A stretch of DNA of 14,718 nucleotides from Salinisphaera sp. UBA6602. GTDB lineage: Bacteria > Pseudomonadota > Gammaproteobacteria > Nevskiales > Salinisphaeraceae. Each line of letters opens with the position of its first letter. Position 1 is the stretch's first letter. A program made the translations under genes and the position numbers. Location: the NCBI GenBank assembly GCA_002433465.1, contig DJIE01000177.1, forward strand, positions 1 to 14,718, given 5' to 3'. This document shows positions 7,513 through 14,155 of this stretch, piece after piece. Under the pieces are notes generated by a model. The model was not told the origin of the DNA and ran no database searches. It was given only the letters and a program-made list of their open reading frames with translations.

Positions 7513-8021
7513 GGGCGCACCTCCGTTACGAAGGAGCGGCTCGTCGGCGCAGTAGAGCCGCTGGTGTCGTCGCGCTCCTGCCAGGTGATGGTGACCTGGT
7601 AGCGCAGGCATGCGGTGCCGTCGTTCTGTACACAGTTGATCGCGCCGCGCCCGTCCGGTAGCAGGCCCTGTCCGCTTGCGCTCTGATCGCCCAGCGATCG
7701 GTCCCAGACATAAGCGTCGTAAGTGGCCATTTGCGTGGGCGTGCAGGCGGTGCCGTTTTCACAGAGTGTTGGTGGCGAGCCAGCCGAGGGATTGTTCACG
7801 TTGTTATATGCATTGGCAGCAACCCCGGCCCGGTTCGCGCGCATGCGGTCGGCGATATTATCGGCGGCGAAAGTGGCCTGGGTTCGGGCCGAAGACACCT
7901 GGGTATTGACGATGCTCACCGTCTGCAGGCCGAGCAGGCCAAGCAGGCCTATGGAAACGATCACGATCGTGACCAAGGCTTCCAGCAGGGTGAATCCGGC
8001 GTTATGAATAGGATGATTCAT
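7509..8021 (-). CDS. pilV: PilV-like type IV minor pilin
   Basis: This is a 170-residue prepilin with the short leader MNHPIHNAG and PilD site G9|FTLLE (Glu14 at +5). The helix ALVTIVIVSIGLLGLLGLQT and the strongly conserved PilV stretch TQVSSARTQATFAADNIADR, then MRANRAG follow. The C-terminal part includes RYQVTITWQERDD, a usual PilV ending. I start at the ATG at 8021, which shares one base with the upstream stop (TGATG); a GTG one codon earlier is possible. In Pseudomonas PilV works with FimU, PilW, PilX and PilE in the complex that initiates pilus assembly. Confidence 0.93.
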   Translation of the reverse strand: MNHPIHNAGFTLLEALVTIVIVSIGLLGLLGLQTVSIVNTQVSSARTQATFAADNIADRMRANRAGVAANAYNNVNNPSAGSPPTLCENGTACTPTQMATYDAYVWDRSLGDQSASGQGLLPDGRGAINCVQNDGTACLRYQVTITWQERDDTSGSTAPTSRSFVTEVRP

Positions 8022-8551
8022 CACGAGCCCCGGGCTTCCAGACGTTCGATACGTCCGCTGGTCGCGATACGGATTTGCGTGCTGTCGCTGGTGTCGTTGG
8101 AGGTGACGGTGAAAGTGCCGTTGCTGGTACGGGCGAAGCCGTTGGCGTCGAAGACCACGGGTGTGCCGGTGCCGCGGCTGAAGCCCACGTTGATGGTGCC
8201 GTCCAGGCGGCCGTGCACGCGAAGAATGTTGTCGTTCGTGGGCGCTGTTGTGCCCGCAGCGGGTGCGAAGATGATCCAGCCCTCATCCCAGTTGCCGCCG
8301 CCGCAGCTCGTCTGATTGGAACTTGCGCAAACATTGACCGGCTGTCCGCGGGTCACGGCTTCGCTACGGGCGTAGTTGAAGTCGCCCACCAGGTCGTTCG
8401 CGTTGGCCGCGATCGTATTTCGCTGCACCATGCCCAGATAGGAGGGGATGGCGATCGCCAGCAAAATGGCGGCCACGGCGATGGTCACCAGCAGTTCCAG
8501 CAGGGTGAAGCCGCGGTTTGAGGTCGGAGCAGACGAACGCAGATTACGCAT
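8021..8551 (-). CDS. fimU: FimU/FimT-like (GspH-type) minor pilin
   Basis: This is a 176-residue prepilin with leader MRNLRSSAPTSNRG, PilD site G14|FTLLE (Glu19 at +5) and helix LLVTIAVAAILLAIAIPSYL. The family block NDLVGDFNYARSEAVTRGQP is followed by VNVCASS...CGGGNWDEGWIIF, the usual two-cysteine GspH/FimT pattern. The C-terminus has SGRIERLEARGS, which resembles the GR-x-R tail linked to DNA binding in FimT proteins, so FimT is an alternative name; operon position just before pilV favours FimU. The ATG at 8551 gives a normal leader; the frame stays open to 8644 without a better start. No strong ribosome-binding site is visible before 8551. It is the first gene of the operon. Confidence 0.9.
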   Translation of the reverse strand: MRNLRSSAPTSNRGFTLLELLVTIAVAAILLAIAIPSYLGMVQRNTIAANANDLVGDFNYARSEAVTRGQPVNVCASSNQTSCGGGNWDEGWIIFAPAAGTTAPTNDNILRVHGRLDGTINVGFSRGTGTPVVFDANGFARTSNGTFTVTSNDTSDSTQIRIATSGRIERLEARGS

Positions 8552-8718
8552 GATTGCAGTATCGGCGTTCCGAAGAGGTTTATTGCGGATGCGCCGACCG
8601 GCGTAAAAGAGGGGCCGATGAACGGCAGCGGCTGTCGCTGGCAAATCTCAGGTCGGTCGGCCATGGGTCGGTTTCGACCGGCCCGTCAACGCATGGGGAA
8701 TGCGTCATGAGAGGCCGA
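8552..8718 (-). promoter_or_regulatory. Leader/promoter region of the minor-pilin operon
   Basis: These 167 bases separate tRNA-Thr from the first pilin gene, both on the minus strand, so they should hold the tRNA 3' trailer and the operon promoter. A perfect 6-bp-stem hairpin (ACGCAT, loop of 5, ATGCGT; 8689-8705) and a GGTCG/CGACC stem (8666-8679) could help end or process the tRNA transcript. I see no convincing -35/-10 pair for the operon. A CCGTTCATC element lies at 8617-8625 (minus strand). Confidence 0.45.
8617..8625 (-). promoter_or_regulatory. Possible AlgR-like binding element
   Basis: Read on the minus strand, CCGTTCATC differs at one position from the AlgR core CCGTTCGTC known from Pseudomonas aeruginosa, where AlgR activates the fimU operon. 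It lies 66 bases upstream of the first pilin start and is correctly placed for an activator. A nine-base near match can easily arise by chance, and the presence of AlgR in this organism is unknown. Confidence 0.25.
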
Positions 8719-8794
8719 TGGTGCCGGGGAGAGGAATCGAACCTCCGACCTACTAATTACGAATCAGTTGCTCTACCGACTGAGCTACCCCGGC
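8719..8794 (-). tRNA. tRNA-Thr, anticodon CGT
   Basis: On the minus strand the 76-base sequence folds as a full cloverleaf: acceptor GCCGGGG/CCCCGGC, D arm GCTC...GAGC, anticodon stem ACTGA/TTAGT with loop TTCGTAA (anticodon CGT, reads ACG threonine codons), and T arm with GGTTCGATTCC. Discriminator base A and the CCA end are encoded. Confidence 0.97.
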
Positions 8795-8815
8795 TCCGAA
8801 TTCGGCAAGGCGCGG

Positions 8816-8844
8816 ATTATAGAGAAAGGTTTGCCCGCAAACAA
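8816..8844 (-). promoter_or_regulatory. Sigma70-type promoter of tRNA-Thr
   Basis: On the minus strand, -35 TTGTTT (8839-8844) and a perfect -10 TATAAT (8816-8821) are separated by exactly 17 bases. A GC-rich CCGCGCC discriminator follows, as is usual for stable RNA promoters, and the mature tRNA begins 21 bases after the -10 box. Confidence 0.85.
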
Positions 8845-8896
8845 TGCTTGCTTTGACTGCAGGCGGTGCAGCACCGTCTACAACTGCAACGGATGG

Positions 8897-8919
8897 CGGC
8901 CCGCCGTCATGGCGGGCCG
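8897..8919. terminator. Perfect hairpin downstream of the amidase gene
   Basis: CGGCCCGCC and GGCGGGCCG form a 9-bp GC stem with loop GTCAT, 21 bases beyond the amidase stop (minus strand). The only T-rich tail (TCTTTAT) is on the plus side, so as an intrinsic terminator it points the wrong way for the amidase. It may still block read-through into the tRNA-Thr promoter. Confidence 0.5.
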
Positions 8920-8940
8920 TCTTTATCGAACGAGGCAGGG

Positions 8941-10713
8941 CTAGTCGTCGTTAGCCGCAAGTTCCGGCGTGAACGTCGGTGCACTACGCGGCCGCACTGT
9001 CTGCTGATAGCCGTAGGCAATGCGAATGAGCATCGGCTCATCGAACTCGCGGGCCAGAAGCTCCATACCTACCGGCAGGGCCGGGGCGCTGTCGTTACCG
9101 GCGGGCTGCACCATACCGGCCGGCATGCTCAGCGCCGGAAAGCCGGAGAACGGGCTCAGTCGATTATTGCGACCCGTCGTCGGCGAGGCGCCCAACCTGG
9201 GTGCGAGGCTGAGTACCGAAGGGTAGAGCAAGACGTCGTAGGGGGCGCCGAGGGCGTTGGCGTTGGGGCCGTCTCCGTCGCGATTGTCGAGGATGCGCAT
9301 CAAGCCGCTACGTACGATCGTCGGGCGCTGTTCGAGGTTGCGTTGATAGTCCTGTCGATACGCCACGGCCTGGGCGCTGGTATCGCTTTCGTCTTCTATC
9401 GCGCGGCCGATCTGACCATAGGATGCGAATGTGCCGGTATGACGCGCCTCGTAGCCGCCGCTGGCCTCCACCGCATCGAAACTGCGCAGGTGCCCGTCCA
9501 GATTCGACGGCCAGCTCATCAGGTAGGCGGTGAGATCGTTGCGGAACTCGAAGCGCGAATTGCTGGCAAAGCCGGTGAGATTGTCGAGCGCAACGCTGCG
9601 CGCGGTCAGGTCGTCGGCCGTGAGCACGTCCACGGTCGCGCCGGCCGCGCGCATGGCGTCGATGGCCTCGCGGATCTTGGCCTGGACCTGGACATTCTCG
9701 TCGGTGTTATCGCCGAACAGCGGTTGGAGCGCTGCGATGCGTACGCCCTCGAGACCGTTCGGGTCGAGATAGTCGGTGTACGTGGCGGGAACGTTGGTAA
9801 TGACTTGATACGCTTCGGCGGTCTCGATCGCGGCCGAGTCGTAGGCGAAGGCCTGGCGTTGGTTGGCATAGGCCCCGTCGTCGAAACCGACCATGGCGTC
9901 GAGCATGAGCGCGCAGTCCTGAACGGTTCGGCACATGGGCCCGCCGGTATCCTGGGATGCCGCCAGCGGCACGATACCGTCCTGGCTCACCAACCGCAGG
10001 CTGGGCCGTATACCCACAAGGCCTTCAAGGCTGGAGGGCACGCGAATGGAACCGCCGGTATCGCTGCCGGTGCCGGCCATGGCAAAGCTGGCGGCGATGG
10101 CCGCACCGGTACCCGACGACGAACCGCCGGGGCCTTTGGTTGGATCGTAGGCGTTCTTTACCTGGCCTTCGATCGCGCTGCTGCCGATAAAGCCGAATGC
10201 GAATTCGTCGAGGTTCGCCTTGCCAAGGATGATGCCGCCGGCGTCGACGATACCCGTGACCGAGAAGGCATCGTCGGGTGAGCGGTTGTACTGCATGGCG
10301 GTACCGCCGGCGGTTGTGGTGACGTCGGCCGTGTCGAAGTTGTCCTTGAGTAGAACCGGCACGCAATGCAGCGGTCCACTCGGGCCGTCGACGGCATAGT
10401 TGCGGTCCAGCATACGGGCACGATCGAGTGCGCGCGGATTGAGATTGATCACCGCGTGCAGGCTCGGCCCGGCGTCGTCATAGGCCTCGATACGGTCGAT
10501 ATAGCCTTGTACCAGCGCCTCGCAGGTCAATGTGCCGGCCCGCATCGCGGCATGGGCCTGGTCGATGGTGCCTTCGACGAAGTTAAACGTGGCGGGTTCG
10601 CCGGGCGTCGCGGTGCCGTTATCGTCGACGGTGACGTTATCGCCGTCCGAATCACTGCAGCCAGACAGTAGTGCGCCCAGCAATAACAGGCTGAACGAGA
10701 GCCTTGATTTCAT
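8941..10713 (-). CDS. Amidase-signature family lipoprotein
   Basis: This 590-residue secreted hydrolase of the amidase-signature family would cleave carbon-nitrogen amide bonds; the substrate cannot be told from the sequence. A lipoprotein signal peptide (LLGALLSGC) places the lipidated cysteine at C19, and Ser at +2 suggests outer-membrane sorting. The Ser-cisSer-Lys triad is complete: K123 in VPVLLKDNFD, S198 in GPGGSSSGTG and S222 in GSDTGGSIRVPSS, with the family's 24-residue spacing between the serines. I start at the ATG at 10713, with GGGGA just upstream and the signal peptide in place; the frame is open far upstream, but that extension runs across tRNA-Ser and has no signal. The gene stands alone between two tRNA genes. 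LspA from this window would process it. It is not GatA, which is cytoplasmic. Confidence 0.92.
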   Translation of the reverse strand: MKSRLSFSLLLLGALLSGCSDSDGDNVTVDDNGTATPGEPATFNFVEGTIDQAHAAMRAGTLTCEALVQGYIDRIEAYDDAGPSLHAVINLNPRALDRARMLDRNYAVDGPSGPLHCVPVLLKDNFDTADVTTTAGGTAMQYNRSPDDAFSVTGIVDAGGIILGKANLDEFAFGFIGSSAIEGQVKNAYDPTKGPGGSSSGTGAAIAASFAMAGTGSDTGGSIRVPSSLEGLVGIRPSLRLVSQDGIVPLAASQDTGGPMCRTVQDCALMLDAMVGFDDGAYANQRQAFAYDSAAIETAEAYQVITNVPATYTDYLDPNGLEGVRIAALQPLFGDNTDENVQVQAKIREAIDAMRAAGATVDVLTADDLTARSVALDNLTGFASNSRFEFRNDLTAYLMSWPSNLDGHLRSFDAVEASGGYEARHTGTFASYGQIGRAIEDESDTSAQAVAYRQDYQRNLEQRPTIVRSGLMRILDNRDGDGPNANALGAPYDVLLYPSVLSLAPRLGASPTTGRNNRLSPFSGFPALSMPAGMVQPAGNDSAPALPVGMELLAREFDEPMLIRIAYGYQQTVRPRSAPTFTPELAANDD

Positions 10714-10858
10714 GGTGTCCCCAAAAGGTGTATGGATCCGCTCGACATCGAGCGCAGGGCGGTCGACGGGCTGTGCCAAAGCAGTGCGTAGGCCTGTGCC
10801 CGCGTCGCGCCTGGTGGGCGTAAGCAAGACCAATGCCATTGCATGGCAGCTACAGATT

Positions 10859-10890
10859 GCGCAGGCCCGGATTGGCGGACGGGCTTGCGC
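10859..10890. repeat. 11-bp inverted repeat upstream of tRNA-Ser
   Basis: GCGCAGGCCCG (10859-10869) and CGGGCTTGCGC (10880-10890) pair over 11 bases with one G-U wobble around a 10-base loop. The right arm overlaps the candidate -35 box of tRNA-Ser. There is no T-run, so it does not look like a terminator. Confidence 0.55.
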
Positions 10891-10914
10891 TGGGCCTGTG
10901 CTGTCTCGGACAAT
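10885..10914 (+). promoter_or_regulatory. Candidate promoter of tRNA-Ser
   Basis: TTGCGC (10885-10890) and GACAAT (10909-10914) are 18 bases apart, and a GC-rich discriminator (GCGCAGCGCG) follows; the mature tRNA begins 20 bases later. The match to consensus is only fair, but placement and discriminator fit a stable RNA promoter. Confidence 0.4.
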
Positions 10915-10934
10915 GCGCAGCGCGCGAGCACTGC

Positions 10935-11024
10935 GGAGAGGTGGCAGAGCGGTTGAATGCACCGGTCTTGAAAACCGGCAGGGGTTCACGCCCCTCGTGG
11001 GTTCGAATCCCACCCTCTCCGCCA
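10935..11024 (+). tRNA. tRNA-Ser, anticodon TGA
   Basis: The 90-base sequence folds with acceptor GGAGAGG/CCTCTCC, anticodon stem CCGGT/ACCGG with loop CTTGAAA (anticodon TGA, reads TCA and related serine codons), the long variable arm typical of tRNA-Ser (CAGGGGTTCACGCCCCT), and T arm GTGGGTTCGAATCCCAC. Discriminator G and the CCA end are encoded. Confidence 0.97.
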
Positions 11025-11199
11025 TCGCCGTGCTCCCTACCTGCAATGACAGCCCGCGCCGCCCGCGCTTTTCGTGCTGGCCTGTGCCATTGCCTGGCAA
11101 CGGGGCATGCGCCGGGGCCAGTTCATCGCCGCGGTAGCCACGCGCGATCGAGGTCGTGAGAGGCAATTGAAGCGTTTCTCCATTGATGACGATTTGCGG

Positions 11200-11205
11200 T
11201 AAAAT
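11200..11205 (+). promoter_or_regulatory. Candidate -10 box of the aldolase promoter
   Basis: TAAAAT lies 31 bases before the aldolase ATG, in an AT-richer patch of an otherwise GC-rich spacer (11025-11236, no gene seen). No good -35 box is found at 16-18 bases; TTTCTC at 11175-11180 is a weak candidate. Confidence 0.4.
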
Positions 11206-11236
11206 CGCGCCAAATTGGCCCAACAAGGATTCGCGC

Positions 11237-12256
11237 ATGCACGAACAAGCACTTATCGATACGGCGAAAGCACTCGTTGTCGACGGCAAAGGCATTCTCG
11301 CCGCCGACGAATCGACCGGCACCATCAAGAAGCGTCTCGATAGCATCGGGGTGGAGTCGACCGAAAAGACTCGGCAGACGTATCGCAATTTGCTGTTCAC
11401 CGCCGACGGCGCGCAGGACTACATCAGCGGTGTAATCCTGTTCGAGGAAACGCTGTTCCAGAAGGCCGACGACGGTACGCCGTTTCCCAAACTGTTGGCC
11501 GATCAGGGCGTCATCCCCGGTATCAAGGTCGACAAGGGCGCCAAGCCGCTGGTCGGCAGCCCGGAAGAAAAGGTAACCGAAGGCCTGGATGGCCTGCGTG
11601 AGCGCCTTGCCGATTACGCTAAGGCCGGTGCGCGCTTTGCCAAGTGGCGCGGCGTGATCGATATCGCCGACGATCGGCCGAGCGATTACTGCATCCACGT
11701 CAACGCCCATGCGCTGGCCCGCTATGCGGCCCTGTGTCAGGAAGCCGGCATCGTGCCGATCGTCGAGCCGGAAGTGCTCATGGACGGCGCGAACTCGATC
11801 GAACGCTGCGAAGAAGTCACCGACCGCGTGCTCGATGCCGTGTTCGCCGAGCTCAAGGCCCAGAACGTCATGCTCGAAGGCATGCTGCTCAAGCCCAACA
11901 TGGTCATCGCCGGCAAGCAGTGCCCGCAGCAGGCGGGGGTCGAGCAGGTGGCCCAGGCCACGCTGCGCTGTCTCAAGCGTCGGGTGCCGGCGGCCGTGCC
12001 GGGCATCGTTTTCCTGTCCGGCGGGCAGAGCGACGAACTCGCGACCGCGCATCTGGACGCGATGAACCGCATGGGCCCGCAGCCCTGGAAGCTGACCTTC
12101 TCCTACGGGCGTGCGCTGCAGGCGCCGGCGCTGGCGGCCTGGGGCGGCAAGGACGAGAACATTGCCGCGGCCCAGAAGGCCTATCTCAAGCGTGCCCGCA
12201 ATAACGGCGCGGCCGCGCGCGGCGAGTACAGCGCGGACATGGAAGAGGCGGCCTGA
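11237..12256 (+). CDS. fba: Class I fructose-bisphosphate aldolase (animal-like)
   Basis: The 339-residue cytoplasmic enzyme reversibly splits fructose 1,6-bisphosphate into dihydroxyacetone phosphate and glyceraldehyde 3-phosphate through a lysine Schiff base. The sequence follows the vertebrate enzyme block for block: GILAADESTGTIKKRL (residues 19-34, D23), GVILFEETLFQKADDG (65-80), GIKVDKG (95-101), ARFAKWR (132-138, K136), VPIVEPE (173-179), LLKPNMV (217-223, Schiff-base K219), FLSGGQS (259-265) and TFSYGRALQAPAL (287-299). The extended C-terminal tail with the terminal tyrosine of animal enzymes is missing; the protein stops after YSADMEEAA. I chose the ATG at 11237, where AAGGAT lies seven bases upstream and the conserved N-terminus begins. 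A strong terminator follows the stop. No metal-dependent class II aldolase is seen here. Confidence 0.96.
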   Translation: MHEQALIDTAKALVVDGKGILAADESTGTIKKRLDSIGVESTEKTRQTYRNLLFTADGAQDYISGVILFEETLFQKADDGTPFPKLLADQGVIPGIKVDKGAKPLVGSPEEKVTEGLDGLRERLADYAKAGARFAKWRGVIDIADDRPSDYCIHVNAHALARYAALCQEAGIVPIVEPEVLMDGANSIERCEEVTDRVLDAVFAELKAQNVMLEGMLLKPNMVIAGKQCPQQAGVEQVAQATLRCLKRRVPAAVPGIVFLSGGQSDELATAHLDAMNRMGPQPWKLTFSYGRALQAPALAAWGGKDENIAAAQKAYLKRARNNGAAARGEYSADMEEAA

Positions 12257-12275
12257 GCCCTGATGTCGGCGTAGC

Positions 12276-12305
12276 AAAAAAGCCCGGCCGCGGCCGGGCT
12301 TTTTT
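12276..12305. terminator. Perfectly palindromic bidirectional intrinsic terminator
   Basis: The whole 30 bases equal their own reverse complement: six A, then GCCCGGC-CGCG-GCCGGGC, then six T. The stem is very GC-rich with a four-base loop, and both strands end in a T-run. It starts 19 bases after the aldolase stop and ends 17 bases before the first possible start of the next gene on the same strand. Confidence 0.95.
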
Positions 12306-12322
12306 GTGCGCCGAATAAGTGC

Positions 12323-14155
12323 ATGATGCGCCGCATGGATATCGTTTCTGCACTCAAGGCCAGCGCTCTGTTCCGGGAGCTGGATCGGCGCGCGCTGCGC
12401 TCGGTCGCTGCCAGCGCGCAGTGGCTCGAGCTGGGCGGCGGTCAATATCTGTTCCGGGTCGGCGAAACCAGCGACTCGCTCTACCTGGTCGTCTCCGGGC
12501 GCATACGGGTGGTCCAGCCCCAGAACGACGCACCGCCGCTGCTGCTGGGCGAAAGCAGCGCCGGCGAGACGGTAGGCGAAATCACGTTGATTACCGCCGA
12601 GCTGCATTCTTCCGATGCCTTCGCGCTGCGCGATACTGCGCTGATACGCGTTTCCCGCGACGTATTCGAAACCCTGGTGGAGCGTTACCCGAAAGCGATG
12701 CTGCGGGTCACGCGCCAGATCGTACAGCGCCTGCGCGCGGTCAAACCGGCGCCGCAGCGCGAAAGCGTGCGCAGCGCGCGTACCTATGCCGTGGTGCCGG
12801 CACATCCCGGTATTGATGTGGCCGCGTTTTCGCGGGCGCTGGCGGGTGAACTGGGGCAGGCGGCCTCGACACTGCGTCTGGATGCCGGTCGCGTCGACGC
12901 CGCGCTGGGCGGCGGTGCCGCCGCGGTAGACATGGGTATCGGCGAGCGCAACCGTGCCGTGTCCGGCTGGCTCACGCAGCTGGAAGAGCGGTATCGCTAT
13001 ATCGTCTACGAGGCCAGCACCGAGCCCGACCCCTGGACCCGGCGTTGCCTGCGCCAGGCTGACCGCGTGATTCTGATCGCCCACGGCGACCAGCGCCCGT
13101 TCGCCTCACGAAACCTGGTCTGGATTCGCGAGCAGGCGCTGCGCGCGCCCCAGGAAATGGTCGTGCTCGTGCCCGAACAGGGCGGCTACTCCGCACGGGC
13201 ATGGCGCGATGCCGCCGGCGCCATTGCGCAGCACCGGGTGGCGATCGGCCTGCCGGGCGCACAGATGGCCCGCCTGGCGCGCATGATTTCGGGGCGGGCG
13301 GTGTGTCTGGTGCTGGGGGGCGGTGGCGCCCGCGGTTTTGCGCATATCGGCCTGATTCGGGCGATGCAGGAGAAAGGCCTGCCCATCGATGCCGTGGGCG
13401 GTACCAGCATGGGCGCGATGGTGGCTGCGATGGTCGCCATGGGGATGGATGCCCAGCAAATGCTCGCCCGCATGCGCGAGACGTTCGTGACCGGGCGTTT
13501 TCTCAACGATTATTCGCTATCGCGCATTTCGCTGATTAGCGCGGAAAAGTTTCGGCGCCAGTTGAAGACGCTGTACGGCGATCGCCATATCGAAGACCTC
13601 GACATACCGTTCTATTGCCTGAGCACCAACCTAACGCGCGGCGTGCCGGTGGTGCACGATCAGGGCGAAGTGGCAACCTGGGTGGGGGCGAGTATGGCCG
13701 TGCCCGGCATTGCGCCGCCGCTGGTGCACCGCGGTGATCTGCTGGTGGATGGCGGGCTGCTCAACGCCATTCCCTTCGACGTGATGGCCGCAATGGGTCG
13801 CGGCCAGGTGATCGTATCCGACGTGAGCCGGGCCACCGATCTGCGGGTGGAAATGGCCGAAGATGCAGAAACGGCCTCATTGCTCTCCCTGGGGTCGAGC
13901 GCGCGCCACCTGAACATGTTCAAGATTTTGTTCCATACGGCCACGCTCACCAGCGAACGCGAAAGCCGGGATATCGACGCCCGTGCCGATCTGGTGCTGC
14001 ACATGCCGGTGGGCGGTATCAGCATGTTCGACTGGGACGAACTCGACGAGATCGTGTTCCGCGCCTATCACCATGCCGACCAGAAACTCGACGAATGGCT
14101 CGGCAGCCACCGCGAGGCGTTTCGTGCACGGGTGGTGGCCAATCGTTTGGATTAG
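12323..14155 (+). CDS. Cyclic-nucleotide-binding-fold / patatin (NTE-like) phospholipase
   Basis: This 610-residue protein has three parts. Residues about 10-138 form a cNMP-binding-type beta-roll (ALFRELD, SLYLVVSGRIRVV, GETVGEITLI), but the arginine expected in the phosphate cassette is absent. Residues about 155-320 form a Rossmann-like middle with RCLRQADRVILIA, seen in bacterial neuropathy-target-esterase relatives. Residues about 326-600 are the patatin domain: oxyanion loop GGGGARG (332-338), nucleophile S362 in GTSMG and dyad D476 in DGG. It should hydrolyse phospholipid or lysophospholipid acyl esters at the membrane's cytoplasmic face; there is no signal peptide. Start choices are ATG at 12323, 12326 or 12335; none has a strong ribosome-binding site. 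A terminator lies 17 bp upstream, leaving almost no room for its own promoter. It faces dapE. Confidence 0.9.
   Translation: MMRRMDIVSALKASALFRELDRRALRSVAASAQWLELGGGQYLFRVGETSDSLYLVVSGRIRVVQPQNDAPPLLLGESSAGETVGEITLITAELHSSDAFALRDTALIRVSRDVFETLVERYPKAMLRVTRQIVQRLRAVKPAPQRESVRSARTYAVVPAHPGIDVAAFSRALAGELGQAASTLRLDAGRVDAALGGGAAAVDMGIGERNRAVSGWLTQLEERYRYIVYEASTEPDPWTRRCLRQADRVILIAHGDQRPFASRNLVWIREQALRAPQEMVVLVPEQGGYSARAWRDAAGAIAQHRVAIGLPGAQMARLARMISGRAVCLVLGGGGARGFAHIGLIRAMQEKGLPIDAVGGTSMGAMVAAMVAMGMDAQQMLARMRETFVTGRFLNDYSLSRISLISAEKFRRQLKTLYGDRHIEDLDIPFYCLSTNLTRGVPVVHDQGEVATWVGASMAVPGIAPPLVHRGDLLVDGGLLNAIPFDVMAAMGRGQVIVSDVSRATDLRVEMAEDAETASLLSLGSSARHLNMFKILFHTATLTSERESRDIDARADLVLHMPVGGISMFDWDELDEIVFRAYHHADQKLDEWLGSHREAFRARVVANRLD

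Larger units (their letters stand above)
10714..10934. promoter_or_regulatory. Divergent region between amidase and tRNA-Ser
   Basis: This 221-base stretch must carry the amidase promoter (minus) and the tRNA-Ser promoter (plus). It contains a long hairpin (10859-10890) and the small inverted repeat TGCCAT-TGC-ATGGCA (10834-10848). I cannot identify an amidase -35/-10 pair with confidence, and I see no gene. Confidence 0.5.

Noticed and set aside
8866..10281. 471-codon open frame on the plus strand opposite the amidase
   Set aside because: It is antisense to a well-supported amidase with complete catalytic motifs. Its sequence is arginine/glycine/alanine-rich with no recognisable domain, as expected for a shadow frame in GC-rich DNA.
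10714..11400. N-terminal extension of the amidase frame to 11400
   Set aside because: The extension crosses tRNA-Ser and the divergent promoter region, whereas a lipoprotein signal peptide and a ribosome-binding site mark the start at 10713.
11123..13084. 653-codon open frame on the minus strand
   Set aside because: It runs antisense across the aldolase gene, the palindromic terminator and the start of the patatin gene. Its composition is that of a GC-rich shadow frame, and both overlapped genes have strong motif support.
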